Below are positions 1 to 13,600 of a stretch of 64,000 bases of DNA, piece after piece (the stretch's first letter is position 1; each line of letters opens with the position of its first letter). The notes under the pieces are model-generated. The model ran no database searches. It saw only the letters and a list, made by a program, of their open reading frames with translations, and was not told the origin of the DNA. Source of the stretch: Paragyromitra xinjiangensis (lineage: Eukaryota > Ascomycota > Pezizomycetes > Pezizales > Discinaceae). The position numbers and the translations under genes are program-made. The DNA lies in the NCBI GenBank assembly GCA_038503065.1, contig JBCAMK010000001.1, positions 2,170,001 through 2,234,000 of the forward strand, read 5' to 3'.

Positions 1-3000
1 AAGCTTCGCTTGCTACTTGATCTACAACTATAGCCTTAGTTAAGCGGTTGCTGCTATATCGGGAACATATCTTAGAACTAGCCTTTACAAGGAATATATT
101 CAATTATCGGTATATAATCCAAGATAGAGTACGTCTGCGAGCCCCAGGTCAACGAGGACCCAATTATCCTGTGAATGGTCGTCCATGTGGCAGGCTAGAG
201 GGGAAATTGGTTGATCCCGGGGGAATTTGAATTACGGTTTTTTACCGTCACGAGGAAATTGTTATGTATGCCCACTTGAAGTAGCTCTCATATTTGAATC
301 GAACCCTTGTGCTTGAATCTGCGTTCGCATGCCCGCAAGCGTTTCCCCCACGCCAAGCCACAGACACAGCGCAAATATGGTACCCGAAATCACCCGTAAG
401 CAAATATTTGAACAGCCCTTTCAGGAACAGAGACCCAGCTATGACTAGGTAGGTCGTGCGTGGGAGATCAAGTGGCTACGAGGAATCCAAGGCGATGGCT
501 GGGGATAGATGAGCTGTGATTCCTTCAGGAACTAATCCCAACTTCTTCGGATTAGGCCAGTTCTCGGGGCTACGGCTTAGCGCTCTTAGTAATTCAAACT
601 AGCGTATGAACGAGTACTTTTCCGTGACATTACAAAGTTTATCCTCAGCAAGGCTAAGAAACGTATTGATTAAGTGGCAGCATAAAATGTAAGTTGGAAC
701 TCTCGTGTGACATACGATAGAATGTGTTGGTATAGGTGTTTATCGTCGTTTTCCTCGCAGGAATCAATCTCATGCATATCTAGCCCGTTGTCGGTCAAGG
801 GATTACTCGCTATCAAATTTCTCGGAATCCCGAACACTCGATACAGCTGCTAGCCCTGGAGGGAATCAAGCACCTACCGTAACTGCGGAAATTTGACATT
901 CTTAAAAGTTCTGACCACAGCACTGTTTCACCCTAGAAACCCCAAGGTAGCAAGTACTAGCAAAAATATTCAAGAAATTAGCCAGAAACATAGAAAATCG
1001 ATGAAGAAGTAGGTGGCGGCGAATGAGGGGTTATAGGTGAGCCAACGGCATTGCAGGTCGAAGATGTGAAAGGCATCTGCGAAGCTTCTTTAGGCTTGTA
1101 GCACATCAATAATTTGGGGTTCTGGGCTTCCACAAAATAAACAGTTGTATAATTTTGCTTTATATGGTTGCTGTGCGAGGGCGGGTAGGTGCGTGGAGTG
1201 AACCTTTTTTCTCCGATGCTTCGGGACCGATGGAATCGAGCGGTCCCCGCGATTCTTTCCATGGCCAGTCGCACCTTGTCAGCGACATAATCGGTAGCGG
1301 AGCTGCAGGCACGCGCGGGAGGGTTTAAGTCATTCCTCCGTTCTTATTGGATCTTCAACCCCTTGCGTGTGTACTTTTTTAGAATTCGGATTTCTTTAAA
1401 AGGGCAATATGACTGTCACCCCCTATGATGTAACTGAAACACATGAAATATCTTCCCGAAAGTTATAGGGGCCATGTGCTAGTAGCTGTTGAGAGGTCCA
1501 GAAAACGCTGACTCCCAGAAGGATACTCATGTGGTGTGGTGTGGCGTAGGGTGGTGAGGATAGCTACTAGCGATGTGGGCGTAGCGTCAATAAGTTTTAT
1601 GTTGCTGGAGAACTACTACATCTGAGACGAACTGGTGGGTCTTTTATTCTGGCTGCCCAGTCACCCCGGATATTCATCCAGTCCGAAATTTCTTTTTTTT
1701 CCTTGCCTTGAAGATCTGGGCTTTTAGGGTCTGAACTTCGATTGGTCCTTTAACTCCCGCGCTGGTGTGGAATGTTTTCATTCAGCCAGGGAGGGAGGGA
1801 GTTTTTGAGCTAACTACTTATTTGGTAGGTTTGGGGGTTTCTGATCTCGCTTCCATGCAGGATCTTTATTGCGAATAGAGCCTTCCTTGCAGATTTATAA
1901 GTTGTACAATGATTTGTTTCGTCCGTTTGACTTCATGGAACTGGAGCTTTTCGTCACTTATGAAATGGTGATCCCCGGCTAAAAAGCACCTTTTGTTAGC
2001 CGTTTATATGCAGGATATTTAGTTTCCTGCATCCGGTGTTCACTGAAACTGGACAAAAGTGCGTATGAGGCCTATAGAGATGGATCTTCTCATTTTTTTT
2101 TCAATGCAAAATCATGCAAAAGGCACACGACTTGTCGGGTGTTGATATGTTGTTTTCCTTATGCTGAGTCCGCGTCTTTATGATAGACGGTTTATCCACA
2201 CAAGCCACAGGGTTCTAAGGACCACATTAAGGATTGCGCTATTGCCGACTTTGCGTAATGTCTGGCATCACGCCGTCAACGGCAGCTTTCCATCCAAACT
2301 GGAAACGAGTTCAAACCACTTCACGGGAAAAAGAGGGGTGCTTTGATCACTGTCACTTTTAACCCCCACAGTATAACAGTCTGATACGGTGTGCGGTTCA
2401 CAGCGAAATCTAAAGCACAATTGCACTTGCCCGAATGATTCCCCACAAAACGAGGTATCATTTGGGAAAGTTGCTCACGCGCTGAAATACGATGGTAAAA
2501 ACTACCGGTATGATACTTGTTTAACATAAGGTGGTTTATCTTGGATAATTTGATTGAAAAAGCGCGTGGTATGGCAGTTCTCGGGGCTATGTATCCTGTC
2601 GAAGGAGATCCTCCGAGGATAAGAGGAAGATTCACCGTGTTCAGAAGAAGTTGTACGTTGTCGTACGAAGCGAGGTACAGTGGGTACCGGTACTGCTGCA
2701 CTAAAGAAGTCTGCTGCTGCTGAGAACCAAGCTGGAATGTGGTTTTCATCTGGAGTCATGGACCCACCTTATGTGCGAAAGCCTCGCTCAGAAACCAGGC
2801 ACACCGCTGCCTAGCTACATATGTATTCACAACAGGAATAAAGCATGGGTCGGATGAAGGTCGAAGAGACGAGCAGTGGGATGGTCTGGAGGGAGACCGG
2901 GACGATAGACCAAGAGGGTGGGGGAATAAAATGGAATATCAGGGGATTTGACCAATCACGGGCCACAAGCAGGCGATCGGGAGCAAGTCCTGGCGCTTTT

Positions 3001-3470
3001 TGTGCCTTCGCCTTTGCCGCGAACAACCCACCACCTCAGACCTCTCCCACTTCCCGCCCGCAGAGGGTTGACAGGTAAAAGAACCGCCCTCGTCCTCCCC
3101 ATCTGATGCATCGACGCGATCGCGGCCTTCGCCTGTAGTTGCTATCGACACTTCGTTTTTTATTTATTTTTGCTTTGTGGAAAAATACCGGATTCAGTAA
3201 CGGATTAATTTTGAAAAAAACCCCCATCGCATTCACAGAAAGTGAGCAACGGCATTGCTTTTTCTATTCCTACGCCTGCGGCCCACACGCGGGCTTGACC
3301 TCCGAAAACTCGACTCTACCTTGACTAGCATCGTCTGGCTCGCTATCGTTATCGTTAATACTCCATTCACTACCACGATCTTGCACCACGGCCCTCTCCC
3401 ATCGCCACCTTGCCAGTACCATCCCTCGGTAACATAGCTAGAGGTATATCGGACCCGTGAACGACACAGT
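1..3470. other. Non-coding stretch and leader of the bHLH gene
   Basis: I see no convincing gene here. Short open frames at about 2.3-2.8 kb overlap one another on both strands and have no recognisable domain, codon pattern or splice structure. The last 400 bases before 3471 are rich in C and T and contain no long frame that continues into the gene, as expected for a fungal promoter and 5' leader. Scattered T-rich tracts (for example near 1690 and 2090) are the only other structure seen. Confidence 0.5.
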
Positions 3471-5558
3471 ATGGGTTCTGAGGCCCCCTCGCCATGGTCC
3501 ATCCACGACCCTACAACAGTTGCGGGAGATGATTTTTCAAGTTTTTTCAACTTCAGTGGTATACAGCTAGACCTGCCATCTAATTTCGACTCGGCAAGTC
3601 GCGATGATGATGATGCGCATAGCCAACACACTGCTATGGACACCGATTTCCCAGGCGCGGATGATATGGCAGGGAAAGAACACCGGCTTTTGGGTGGTGA
3701 GGATATGTTGGGAATGCAATTTCATGATTTGAATACCATGGGGCAACCACGACAGCAACACGGGCAACATCATATGGGCATGCATCACAACATGATACCG
3801 CCAACTCCGTCGAGTATCGACCTCCAAACAGGACTTCCCCATTCATACTCGCACAGCATGGAGACTGATCTCATGATGGAAAGATTCAATAACATGAGAG
3901 ACGAACAGGTAGCGCTTAACCAATCTCTTGCCAAATTTTTTCTGCATCAATGGTCACTGACATTTCTCAAAAAGATACTATTCACGCCGCTGGTGTCCCC
4001 GGCAGTTACGCCTCTTGATACGAATTTCATTCAACATATGCCTTCATTTACAATGCCTGAATACTTTAGCCCCTTGACTTCGCCTGCTCTTGACGCCCAT
4101 CAGCACAGGACACACACGCCCAATCCTCACATGGTCCACGCCCATCATTCGCAATCAACTTCCCCTACTGACCCTAAAGATTCACCTACTATGAATAGGA
4201 AGGTAAATCCTAGCCGCCGAAAATCAACCACGTCTCGGAATCCTGCGCGCGTAGTCCGTGAATCACCGAGCATGAAGCCACAGAGGAAGAAGGCACCGCC
4301 GCCTCTTGCTCCTACTTTGGAGCTCACCGCTGCATTCATGCAGCATCCTCCAACACCCGGATCGCGACAAACTCCTCAAAGACATGATTTCTCCCAGTCA
4401 TATTCAAGCCGGGATACATCTTCGAACGAATCAGTGTCGCCTGAACCATTGCCAGATGTGCTCATGCCTCCACCCCCCCGTGCGCCTCGGTCACCTACAA
4501 TTAGCGAAGAAAATGAGAAGGTACCAGGAGCTCCAGCAACACCAGCATCGCTGATGAAGCTACAGAAGACCAATTTGCCGACAGAGGACATACCACCTAT
4601 AGCAATGGACACATCTGAGTTTTTGAATGGAGATGTCGAGCGGGTCATGGGGGATGTGGGAGCGAAGGACGGCGACGAACAATCGACTCCTACTATCGGC
4701 AGCAGAGCTGGGTCTACAAGCTCGAATATAAAGGCAGGGGAACAGTGGAGGAGCCCGATGATGGGTGCGCAAACACCTAGTAACTCATCAAATGGAAAAG
4801 GGAGAATAGCCAAACCTAGTAGTCGCAGCGGGAAGCGTGGGAGCGTGTGCTCTAGCCCTGCTTTACAGCCAAAAATTTCGCCAAGCATAAAACCGTTATT
4901 ACCACAAGGTATGGAGTATTTTTTTATTTTGCGGAAAACCAGGTTAAAAGGAGATAAAGCTGGCGAATTTCGTGTTTAGATCCAGCGGGATGAATAAGTG
5001 ACTATTCCCACGCAGATCGACTTGTTGATGTAAATGTGTTGTATGGGCATTCACAATCTTTGCTTCTGTTGATTTCAGCCACAGGATCTGACATTTTGCA
5101 TTTTGATCTGATTTTCTGCGAATATTCTTACCCAAATTCGTTTTCTAACACTATAATATCCAGGAATGAACCCAGAAGCATCTGCTCTACTATTGAAATC
5201 AAATTATCAAAACATCGTCGAGGGCACCCACAAACAACTCGGTCTCTCTTATCCTGCGGAGCTCTCGACAAATTTGACGTCAAAAAGGACCAGTCACAAG
5301 ATTGCCGAGCAAGGGAGACGAAATAGGATCAACAATGCTCTGGCTGAAATTGCAGCGCTGTTACCGCAAAACAGCGGAAATAGGTCTGATGGTAGTAGCA
5401 GTGCTGCGGTTAGTGCCGCCGCGGCGCAGGCCAGTAAGGCCAGTACCGTAGAGAGTGCTATAGAATATATTAAGGAGCTACAGAGGGAGCTGTCTGAAAC
5501 AAAGGAAAAGTTGGCGAAAACAGAAAAGCAGCTTTCTGAGACAAGTTTGACGGAATGA
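3471..5558 (+). CDS. bHLH transcription factor of the NUC-1/PHO4 type
   Basis: Likely nuclear regulator of phosphate acquisition, binding CACGTG-type sites as a dimer. I read three exons: 3471-3908, 3975-4908 and 5164-5558, giving 588 residues. Intron 1 (66 bases) keeps the frame open, but it has a CTGAC branch site and its removal joins the text directly to the conserved segment FTPLVSPAVTPLD. Intron 2 (255 bases) is long for this window. The basic helix-loop-helix lies at about residues 500-575: the basic region contains SHKIAEQGRRNRINNAL, followed by a serine/alanine-rich loop and a second helix running into a leucine-bearing coiled coil at the C terminus. The rest is low-complexity, rich in Ser, Pro, His and Gln. 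The family assignment rests on the bHLH core; NUC-1 proteins of filamentous fungi also carry the bHLH at the C-terminal end. Intron 2 might hide a further short exon. Confidence 0.9.
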
Positions 5559-7167
5559 AGGGAGAGTGGGACGGAAAGAAGGTCGTGGAAAGAGCGCGAG
5601 ATTTTGCAGGCACTTGAACTGGTTTTGGCTGGCGTGGTTTTATTATTTATTTATTTTCCTTTTCTATATGGGGCGGGGGCGGTCTGTTTCCAGGAGCATG
5701 TTGATTTTGCGGATGCGCACCTAACGTGATATGAGGTCAAAAGTACAGCTACTTGGGAGGGGTTCTTTTATAATTTTTTTTCTTATTCCCGAATACTCCT
5801 TTCTTAGCTTTTTTTTTGGTTTTTATTTCTTGGATATAGTTTGGCGATTTTTACGACATTTCAGGATTGTGATGAAAATGTGGGTGTTGGTTAGACGAAT
5901 AGGAGTTATGCTTGCATATCATATATTCCTCACGTCAGTTTCTATTTTCTCTCCCCTTCATGTATAAATATATCCAGAATATAACTGGATTTTTGGCCCC
6001 TCCTCAGGTTCATTGGGTTATGAAGAGTCCTATAGTTCGTCCCCCGGCCTCCAAACTCCATCATAGATAAAGTGGTAGTGACAGCCACAAGATAGTTAAT
6101 ATTAAAGCCTGGCCTGTCCTCTCGAGAAACTCCAGGGAGATTTTCGTGTATGGTGTTCAGAATTAGGAGAGCCTGAGGTTAAACCTGTTAGGCAGTTCCG
6201 GTGTCAGAGTGAGATATCGAGGAGGACCATCCGATTAAGGATCTCCAATTTAGATTGTTTTTATAGATTTTCCGTGTTACTACTTCATCAGAGAAGGCTG
6301 GATTTGGCTGTCAGGGAGGGGTGTTTGTGTCATGCTATTTATCCCTCGACCTCATGATGCCTTCTATTTACCTACCGAGAGAGCAAAGACTAGACCAAGG
6401 CATATTGGGGGTGCGCGGCGAGAATGTGGAGGGGAGGAAGGATGGGAAGTTTTAGGAGGAGAGAAATGAGTTTGTATATATAGACTGGGTCGCTCGCACC
6501 GGCTCTGCAATCAGATGATACTCTTTCGAGGTTTAAAACTAGGAGGCTGGTAAAAGTACCCATGGTGTCTATCACGTCCCTTGTGCTTTATCGATATATC
6601 GGTCCATTGTAACAAATTCCATTTTCGGGGGAAATTACTAAAACTTGTGCAATAATTTTTGCTCTAGATGCTGGATAGGCACCCACAATGAATACCGATG
6701 AGATGATCACTTCCCATCACGTGGCCAACGATGAATCCTGGTGACCCAGTGTTGGGAAAGAGAAATGCACATGTGGATAATTAAACTCGACGCTTTCTAT
6801 GCGTTTCAGGCTGTGTAGTATTTACGGATTCCAAACATGCACTTACGGATAATTGTATAGTAATCCATGAAGTGACGGATGGGTGGAAGTCGTAATGCCA
6901 AGAAACAACTTACGCATTACCCAGAGCCTCACAACTGATCAATCCTCCACTCCAATCAAAACACCTATCGCTAACTGCCGACCTTGACACGACATCTTCA
7001 ACGTCAACCCTCCTTCTGTCCATCCTAGCATATCACGGCTCACTGCACTTTTCACCTACTAGCCGCTACCGTCTTCTCACCACCATTTACAATTATCACT
7101 ATCCCCTGAGCCTAAACAAAATAGCCTACGCACATACGCACACATTCTCATACACACCACGCCTAAC
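5559..7167. other. Intergenic: 3' region of the bHLH gene and YIP1 promoter
   Basis: No gene seen. T-rich sequence after 5640 fits the 3' untranslated region of the bHLH gene. A CACGTG hexamer sits at 6718-6723, about 445 bases before the YIP1 start, and the last 200 bases before 7168 are C/A/T-rich with few G, typical of a fungal 5' leader. Confidence 0.4.
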
Positions 7168-8109
7168 ATGGCCAGCTTCTTCAACTCTCCCCCGCCACAA
7201 CAGCAACCACAATATGGCAACCCGAATAATCTCCAATTCTACCAAAGCTCCTATGCCGATGCAGGGCGAGTATCTGGACACTCGACACCACAGCAGGCAG
7301 GAGGGTATGGGTTTGGCGGGATGGGCTCCATGGGCTCCATGGGCTCCATGGGTGCCATGGCGAGTGGGTATGGTGGCAATGGTGGCGCTGGGGCAAGTTC
7401 GAGGGAGGGGGGACTGACGCCGGGTTGGCTGGCAGCATTTGGGACAGGAGGTTATGAGGATGAGCCCCCGCTGCTGGAGGAGCTAGGGGTTAACTTTGGA
7501 CATATTAAGATGAAGGTTTGCGTTTATGGTTTCGATGGAAGCAGGGTTGGGCTGATTGAGAGATATAGACTTTGGCAGTGTTGAACCCTCTCACAAATGT
7601 TGATCAGCATATGATGGACGACAGTGACGTCGCAGGTCCGATCCTGTTCTGCTTACTTTTCGGTGCCTTCCTATTACTGGTACACTCTTCTCTCTATTCT
7701 ACCTCGCTCTTTTCTAACATCTTCTCTCTAGTCTGGCAAAGTACATTTCGGTTACATCTATGGTGTTGCTCTCCTTGGATCCATCTCGTTACACCTAATA
7801 CTCAATCTCATGTCCCCACCAACGCACTCTCTAAACTACATCCGCTCCGCCTCAGTCTTAGGCTACTGCCTTCTCCCACTCGTATTCACCTCCTTCGTCG
7901 GTGTTCTGTACCCCATGAACGGGCCCATTGGGTATTTTCATACTGCACTTACGATTTCATGGTGCACATACTCGGCCAGCAACGTATTTGTGAGTGTACT
8001 GAGGGTGAAAGACATGAGGCTGCTTGTAGCGTATCCATTGGGGCTATTTTACAGTGTTTTTGGCATTATGGCGATCTTTGGCGGCAAGGCAGCAGGTGAT
8101 GCACTGTGA
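7168..8109 (+). CDS. YIP1: Yip1-family Golgi/ER membrane protein
   Basis: Predicted partner of Rab GTPases in ER-to-Golgi vesicle formation, an integral membrane protein. Three exons, all phase 0: 7168-7515, 7569-7679 and 7732-8109; introns are 53 and 52 bases, the second with a CTAAC branch site. The product has 278 residues. The N-terminal third is hydrophilic, rich in Gln, Gly and Ser, with a Gly-Ser-Met repeat. Family landmarks follow: the ELGVNFGHIK motif, then TLAVLNPL and DQHMMDDSDVAGP just before the first membrane span. About five hydrophobic segments fill the C-terminal half, beginning with the one after AGPILF. The length and the DDSD-AGP motif fit Yip1 rather than the paralogous Yif1 or Yip4/5 groups. 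The ATG is preceded by a purine at -3 only weakly, but it is the first in frame. Confidence 0.93.
7321..7356 (+). repeat. Nine-base tandem repeat inside YIP1
   Basis: Four head-to-tail copies of a 9-base unit, ATGGGCTCC, the fourth altered to ATGGGTGCC. They encode Met-Gly-Ser repeats in the disordered N-terminal part of the Yip1 protein. An in-frame unit of this kind is expected to vary in copy number between strains without breaking the frame. Confidence 0.9.
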
Positions 8110-9176
8110 GGTGGATTGGAATTTATAAGTGAAAAAGAGACATAAGTTGTGCAACTATGGAAGAAGGACGGTATATGTGCGGCATGGCGTTTGGTTCATG
8201 AATTTATCATGTACGAAAGGAGGAAATCATTAGTACATCTTGTAGACTTATTTTCTTTCCCTAAGGTTGTTAAGTGCTGTTCTAGTAGTAATCAAAATCA
8301 TCTCGCGACGGATATAAAAGCTTTCCGCCCTAAAATTATAGCCTTCGCTCGAGTCTAGTGTCTGGTGCCACATCTAGGTGCTGACATCAGTTAGCGCTAG
8401 AATCTGTGTACATTGAAATCCGTAAGGCTACCGCTAAAAAAAAGATGTAACAAGAAGCACCGAATAATGGGCATATCCACCTAGCGTCGTATCTAAATTT
8501 ATGGTAGATGGTCGATAGGAACGAAACTCGAGTGAGTATTCATGACGACGCAAAGCAAAGAAACCCGTTTTGAGGTGGTGGTCAGCTACCCTTCGAGTCA
8601 TTTTCCTACAGGTGGGTTAGGGCTAGCAATCACACAGACCCCGTTAGGCAGCTGATAGCTTTTAGCACTAAAGTTTTTCAATAGTAGTAACCCATAAGAT
8701 TTTTCGAGTAGCTCGATTATAGACATGCTTCTAAAGTAAATAAACACGAGAGGTTGAAACAAAGGTGAAGAGAGAAAGCGAATGCGCGTCGTTGAATAAG
8801 TAGAGCGCATATAAGCTTCTACCCGTAAAACAGTCATCCTATACACCAAAAACAATGTAATAGATAAAAAAACACAAAGGAAAAGGGGTGCCGCCAGTAT
8901 GTATGGCATTTACGATTACAATACTGTTGGTGATATATAAATGAATAATAATCAAAAACATCGTCTTCATATTGCCATTCCCTCCCCTCCCGATCACCCA
9001 ATGCTATACTCCTACCCCACCACGCCTATAACCTAAATGTAAGTGCAATGCAAATATGTAAATAAACTCAAAAGGTAAAAATGCTAGGATGGTTTTTTTG
9101 CTAACAAAAGAAAAAACGAAATTATGTATCAGAAGTGAACGATAATCTAGGACAAGAAAAACCTGCACTCAAGTCC
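8110..9176. other. Convergent intergenic region
   Basis: No gene seen between the convergent ends of YIP1 and the PH-domain gene. The sequence is AT-rich, with several adenine runs (for example near 8440 and 9090) and no frame showing coding character. Confidence 0.4.
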
Positions 9177-10614
9177 CTATACTAGTCTCAAGCCAGAGCT
9201 AGTTGTTGCAGATTCCAAGGCCTTCCCACCAAGTTTACTTCTGACAACCTCCTCATACACTGGTGGCAGTGGCGGAACCGCTGTCTCCAAAATATTTTTC
9301 TCTTCCAAAACCATCTCTTTTTTCTCCCAGAGTATCTTATATCGTTTTCCATCTTTAATAATATAGTCGCTCTGCCTCGGCGCATCCCCGCAAAGAATAG
9401 CCATACACCGTCTTGCATACCGCATATTTGCCTCCGGTGTGAAGCTCTGAGCCGGTTGCCATTTCCCAGACTCAGAAAAGCAATTTTCCTCCTCTGGCTG
9501 TAGTTGAGGGCGGCGGGGCTGAACCTGAGGCTGCCGAGTGCGTGGTAATGGTGGTGGAGAAGGTGTGATTTCTAGCTGGAGGTCCCGGATATCTTGGTCG
9601 TTGATTGATTCCTGCGCTAAACTTGCTCTACTGCCGGGGCCACCCGTTATTCGTGGGGGGTTGGGCGAATTATCGTCTCTGCCTATTGCTACGGTAACAG
9701 CCGCTGCTAATTGTCGTTGGGACGCTTCCCCTATATTTGGAAAATTCCTGCGGATTATTGCTTCTTGTTCCTGAACACGGTTGGCGGGCCTGCGACGTCG
9801 GCGCCGACGCGGGATGGTTTGATATCGCGGTAATGATCTTTCTTCTAACGATGGGGATAGATCAACTGCTGCACTTAATGCTTCTAGCCAATCTAGGAAC
9901 ATTTCTAGTGTCCGGCAACTCAGTAGGAATTGTTCTGTTTGGGCGCGCAATCGTATTACAAAGTGTCGCCTGTTGTTTAAATTAGTTTTTAATATCCTAT
10001 AGCCAATTTGTCAATTCCCCAGAATAATAATCTTACTTTCTGTAATCCGCGGCTATTCCGACCTCCGCTAATTGTAGGGTATAAGACTTCAACAACTCTC
10101 CTGGAGTATGACCTAATGGCTTTCCTGCCTGCTGCAGCTCCTTACTGTTCGAAAAGAATGATAATCGCTTTGGCTTATATAACTGCAAAAGCGTTCCGTG
10201 AAGAATTGCATATACTTTCCCCCACTTCCTTTTCCCTGCTCGATCAAACGGTGAACTTAGTTCCATCTTGTGATGAAACACGGCCTCCCTGTGTAGAGAA
10301 CAAGTGTATGCAGGTAATTGTTCATTCCCCTCTTCTTCTCGCGGCTCGATCTTGAAGCGAGACGGAGGAAGAGATTTGTCCTGGAGGGTATCATCGTATG
10401 TTGGTGGTGTAGTTGTTGCGGGTAGTCGGGATGTCGAAGCGTTCGGAAAGGTATTGAAGTAACCGGCATCGGAAGAGTAGTAGTCTGATACTGATCGGCG
10501 AAGGGTGCTGGCTTGCGGGAGGAAACCGGCAATCCGAATTCCAGATTCTCCGTCACCGGTAAGATTTCCAGTAACCTGCCCGACGAGGGAGCGTAATGAG
10601 GGTGTTGGCGACAT
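9177..10614 (-). CDS. PH-domain protein
   Basis: Two exons on the minus strand, 10614-10037 and 9969-9177, joined by a 66-base intron (GTAAGA donor, ACAG acceptor); 456 residues. A pleckstrin-homology domain is split by the intron: it starts near residue 110 with the motif KMELSSPFDRAGKRKW and the strand pattern of a PH fold (GKVYAILHGTLLQLYK), and ends after the junction with RHFVIRLRAQTEQFLLSC followed by a helix containing MFLDWLEALSAAVDLS. PH domains bind phosphoinositides or proteins, so a membrane-associated or polarity role is plausible but not shown. The linker has an arginine run (about six) followed by disordered, proline-rich sequence. The C terminus carries a conserved-looking block ending near YEEVVRSKLGGKALES. 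I recognise the family of ascomycete PH proteins but not a named orthologue. Confidence 0.85.
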
Positions 10615-13600
10615 TCCTCAAGCAAACTGTCAGAGGGAGAGTTTGAAATAGTCTCAACGCTGTTGCAGATCTGCCAGTGTCTGCCTCTTCCTTAAATCAC
10701 TCGTTCCCTCTGTCGCAACGGATCGAATTGGTGTCCAGCACTTGCTCAAAAGGTGACTCAAGTTGGTCCACCAATGTATTAGTAGCGGTTCCGTTTATCA
10801 CCTCCCACCTTCTCTCCTCCCCCCGTCCTCTTTAAGTAACCCCTAAACCCGGCAGATCTCGGCTTGTTAAAGGATCGCTTAGAGTGAAACAAAAATAAAG
10901 ATGACGTGGGACCCTGATTCACCAAAAGAGAGACGGTGTTGATCGAAACAAAGAACTTGGAGCCACTAAAAACAGCGAAACGAGTGACTCCAGCTTGAGT
11001 TTATATTTGTCAGTTACGAACAACAAAGATGGGACGCTAAGCCTCAAGGAAAAATTGAGTTGGACTTGTCAGTCCTCCATGGAAGGTGTTGAAAAGGCTT
11101 CATATTTTTTCTTCCGACGAGGCTTGCTGCGTTTTTTGGCTGTGGGGTTCAGGGATGAATGACCCGTGCAGAGGGGGACTGCGCCCTAAGACATTGTTTT
11201 TCATGCTGCCATGCATGAATCTTGTGATCCTATTCGTTATACGAGCATAACCCGTGCGACAATCCCGGTTGCGGCATCACTGATCCGACGGCGTGGATGA
11301 GGGTTTGTGGTTGGGATGGTACGGTGGCAGCTGTGGCCGTGGTGTTGCCAGCAAAACAACAGCTCAAACAGAAGGCAGCCCTGTGTCTGGAACACCTAGT
11401 AAACTGTTGAGTATGCAACCGATGCCCTCAGGCAGCAGTGATTATCATCATCATTCATTCTTGTTTTTTGGTCGCTCTACGCGATTGAGCAAGTATAATT
11501 GTCAAAAAAAAACGAGCGCAAAGCCGGAGCCACAGGCACCTGGTAGATTAGGGCCTGGGGTCATAATTTCCTTATCCGGCAGTAGATACCCCCAATTTAG
11601 ATAAACCGAACCAAGATAAACCCCTGTCTGCCATCCAACCGAGTGCCTGTAGCCCCCTGCAGTCATCGATCGAGCATTTAACCTTCTCTCACAGTTCCTC
11701 GTAAATCCTAGATCAAAGCGCAGGGGGGCTCGAAATAGGCGTTAAGGTCAGCAAATAGATCCAACAGATGTTTTCAAAAATATCTTCTCTGCCTTAGACC
11801 CAGCGCAAGACGTTTAGATACGTGTAAATAAAATAGATAGCACCTAGAGGGTAGAAGCCAGGTAGAAGCGCCAGCTCAATAAGCAACGCATAAAATATAA
11901 CTTTTCGTCTCTTCAGCCCACAGCCATAGTAATTCCAGCTCACCTTCCCCGCCTTTGCTATACACCTCCCTAGCCCTCCCGGATACTCCCTTACGGACAT
12001 AGAACCGCAACGATATTAGCATCGTACACCACACCAACTACTAGCCTTGCATAATGAATTTCTAGAGGTGCCTTTGAAACCTCCCACTCTATAGCTCCTC
12101 ACCAAAGGAACCATGCAGAGATTCAAGTATTAGCTGGTCAGATTTGCCTTTGTCTTCATCATCTGGAGGAGGCTAGCGTGGGGCGTCTAGCAGGGTTTCC
12201 AAGTCTTAGTGTAGATTTGGAGTTTAATCTGGCATAATATCTAGTTTGGTAAACAAACACCTAGTCGATTTATTTACTCGCCCTGGAATGTAAGTATGGG
12301 ACAACATAAAAGTTCGTGGGGCCCTCGACGTAGAAACGAATTAGTTGCAGCTCGTAGTGCTCTATGGTATTAGCAGATTTGTGTTTCCGTTCTTTGATAA
12401 TTAAAAACCCTTTTCATAACCTCGTTATCATTGGCCTGAGGATGGCTGACACAAGGGTTTTCAATTTCGACGTAGCAACGTGGATATTTCTTGCTGCCAT
12501 TATGCAGGCTTTGGTATAGTATAATCGCCCGTAAGAAGGGCTCACGTTGTAAGGATACCCACTTTATAAGGGTATGTATTCCAGCCCTGGCGGGAATTGT
12601 TTGGGGGCAATGTGCCTTTTTATACAAGAATATGCTCTATAAAGGTATGGGATTACTTCAATCTCATATCCTTATAGAGCGATCATACCGTAGCCAAGTG
12701 GAAGACCTTAAGTGATCTTGATAAAGTTCTTGGTATTAAGGTATTAGAATGATAAGATCCCAATTTTTCAATATTTTCGTGATAGCATCATACTTAGTCT
12801 CGTTAATAAAAACGGGGAAAGAGTGAGTGACTACGATCTTTTCGGAATTGGTAAGCCCAGGCCATGATGATGGTAGTGGTGTCTTCGGCGTTATCCTCTA
12901 GATTTTCCCCAGACAATCGATATAAATACCCATGGCCTAGAAGAAATTGTCAAAACCCTGCAGGTGGCTTTCAGGAGTGTAGATATCGTCTATTGCCACA
13001 CTCATGGGAGGTAGGTTTGTGGGGCCTTTCTCAAATGGAGGGCTGCATGTGGCTAGAATATCGTAACCACGTTTTATACCACTGAAGCAATTTTTCTGGA
13101 AAATCAACGTCTTCTTTGGCATATCTTCGCTTCTCACCTGCTCAAAGACAGATGTTGAGTTATCGGTATTATACGTTGGTGAAAAGGGTTGGAGCGAGTC
13201 TGGGTCGTAAAGGGTAAATTGTGGTGAAAACAAATATTTAGAATGCCAAGGGAGCAGAAAAAGGACGTTTGTGAATTGGGATAAAGAGTACTCGGCTGCT
13301 AAGGCGAATTCGAGACAAACGGACTGAGCCCCGCGGTTGACCCCGGATCGCCTGCAAAACGAGATGCAGATTGCGACTCATCGCTTTTTTTTCTCCATGC
13401 GGGGGAGAAATAAATACTTGCGATTGCCAAAAGGTTAACGACCTGGTTCGAGTTTCTAATGTGGAAGGTGAGATAGGATGGGTCGTTGCGTGGGGTCCAT
13501 GGGGATTGGAGATCTCCGAGGGCAGAGCTGCCCACCTCAGATACCGCGGACTACCGGGTTCCGACATGATAACGAGAGGATCCCACCTTGACGGCTAGAA

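Noticed and set aside
2321..2749. 142-residue open frame on the minus strand with overlapping frames on both strands
   Set aside because: No domain, no splice partner and low-complexity composition; three overlapping frames in the same place argue for chance.
3909..3974. Reading the first 502 residues of the bHLH gene without an intron
   Set aside because: The 66-base insert has GT...AG ends and a CTGAC branch site, and its removal restores conserved text; the open frame through it is accidental.
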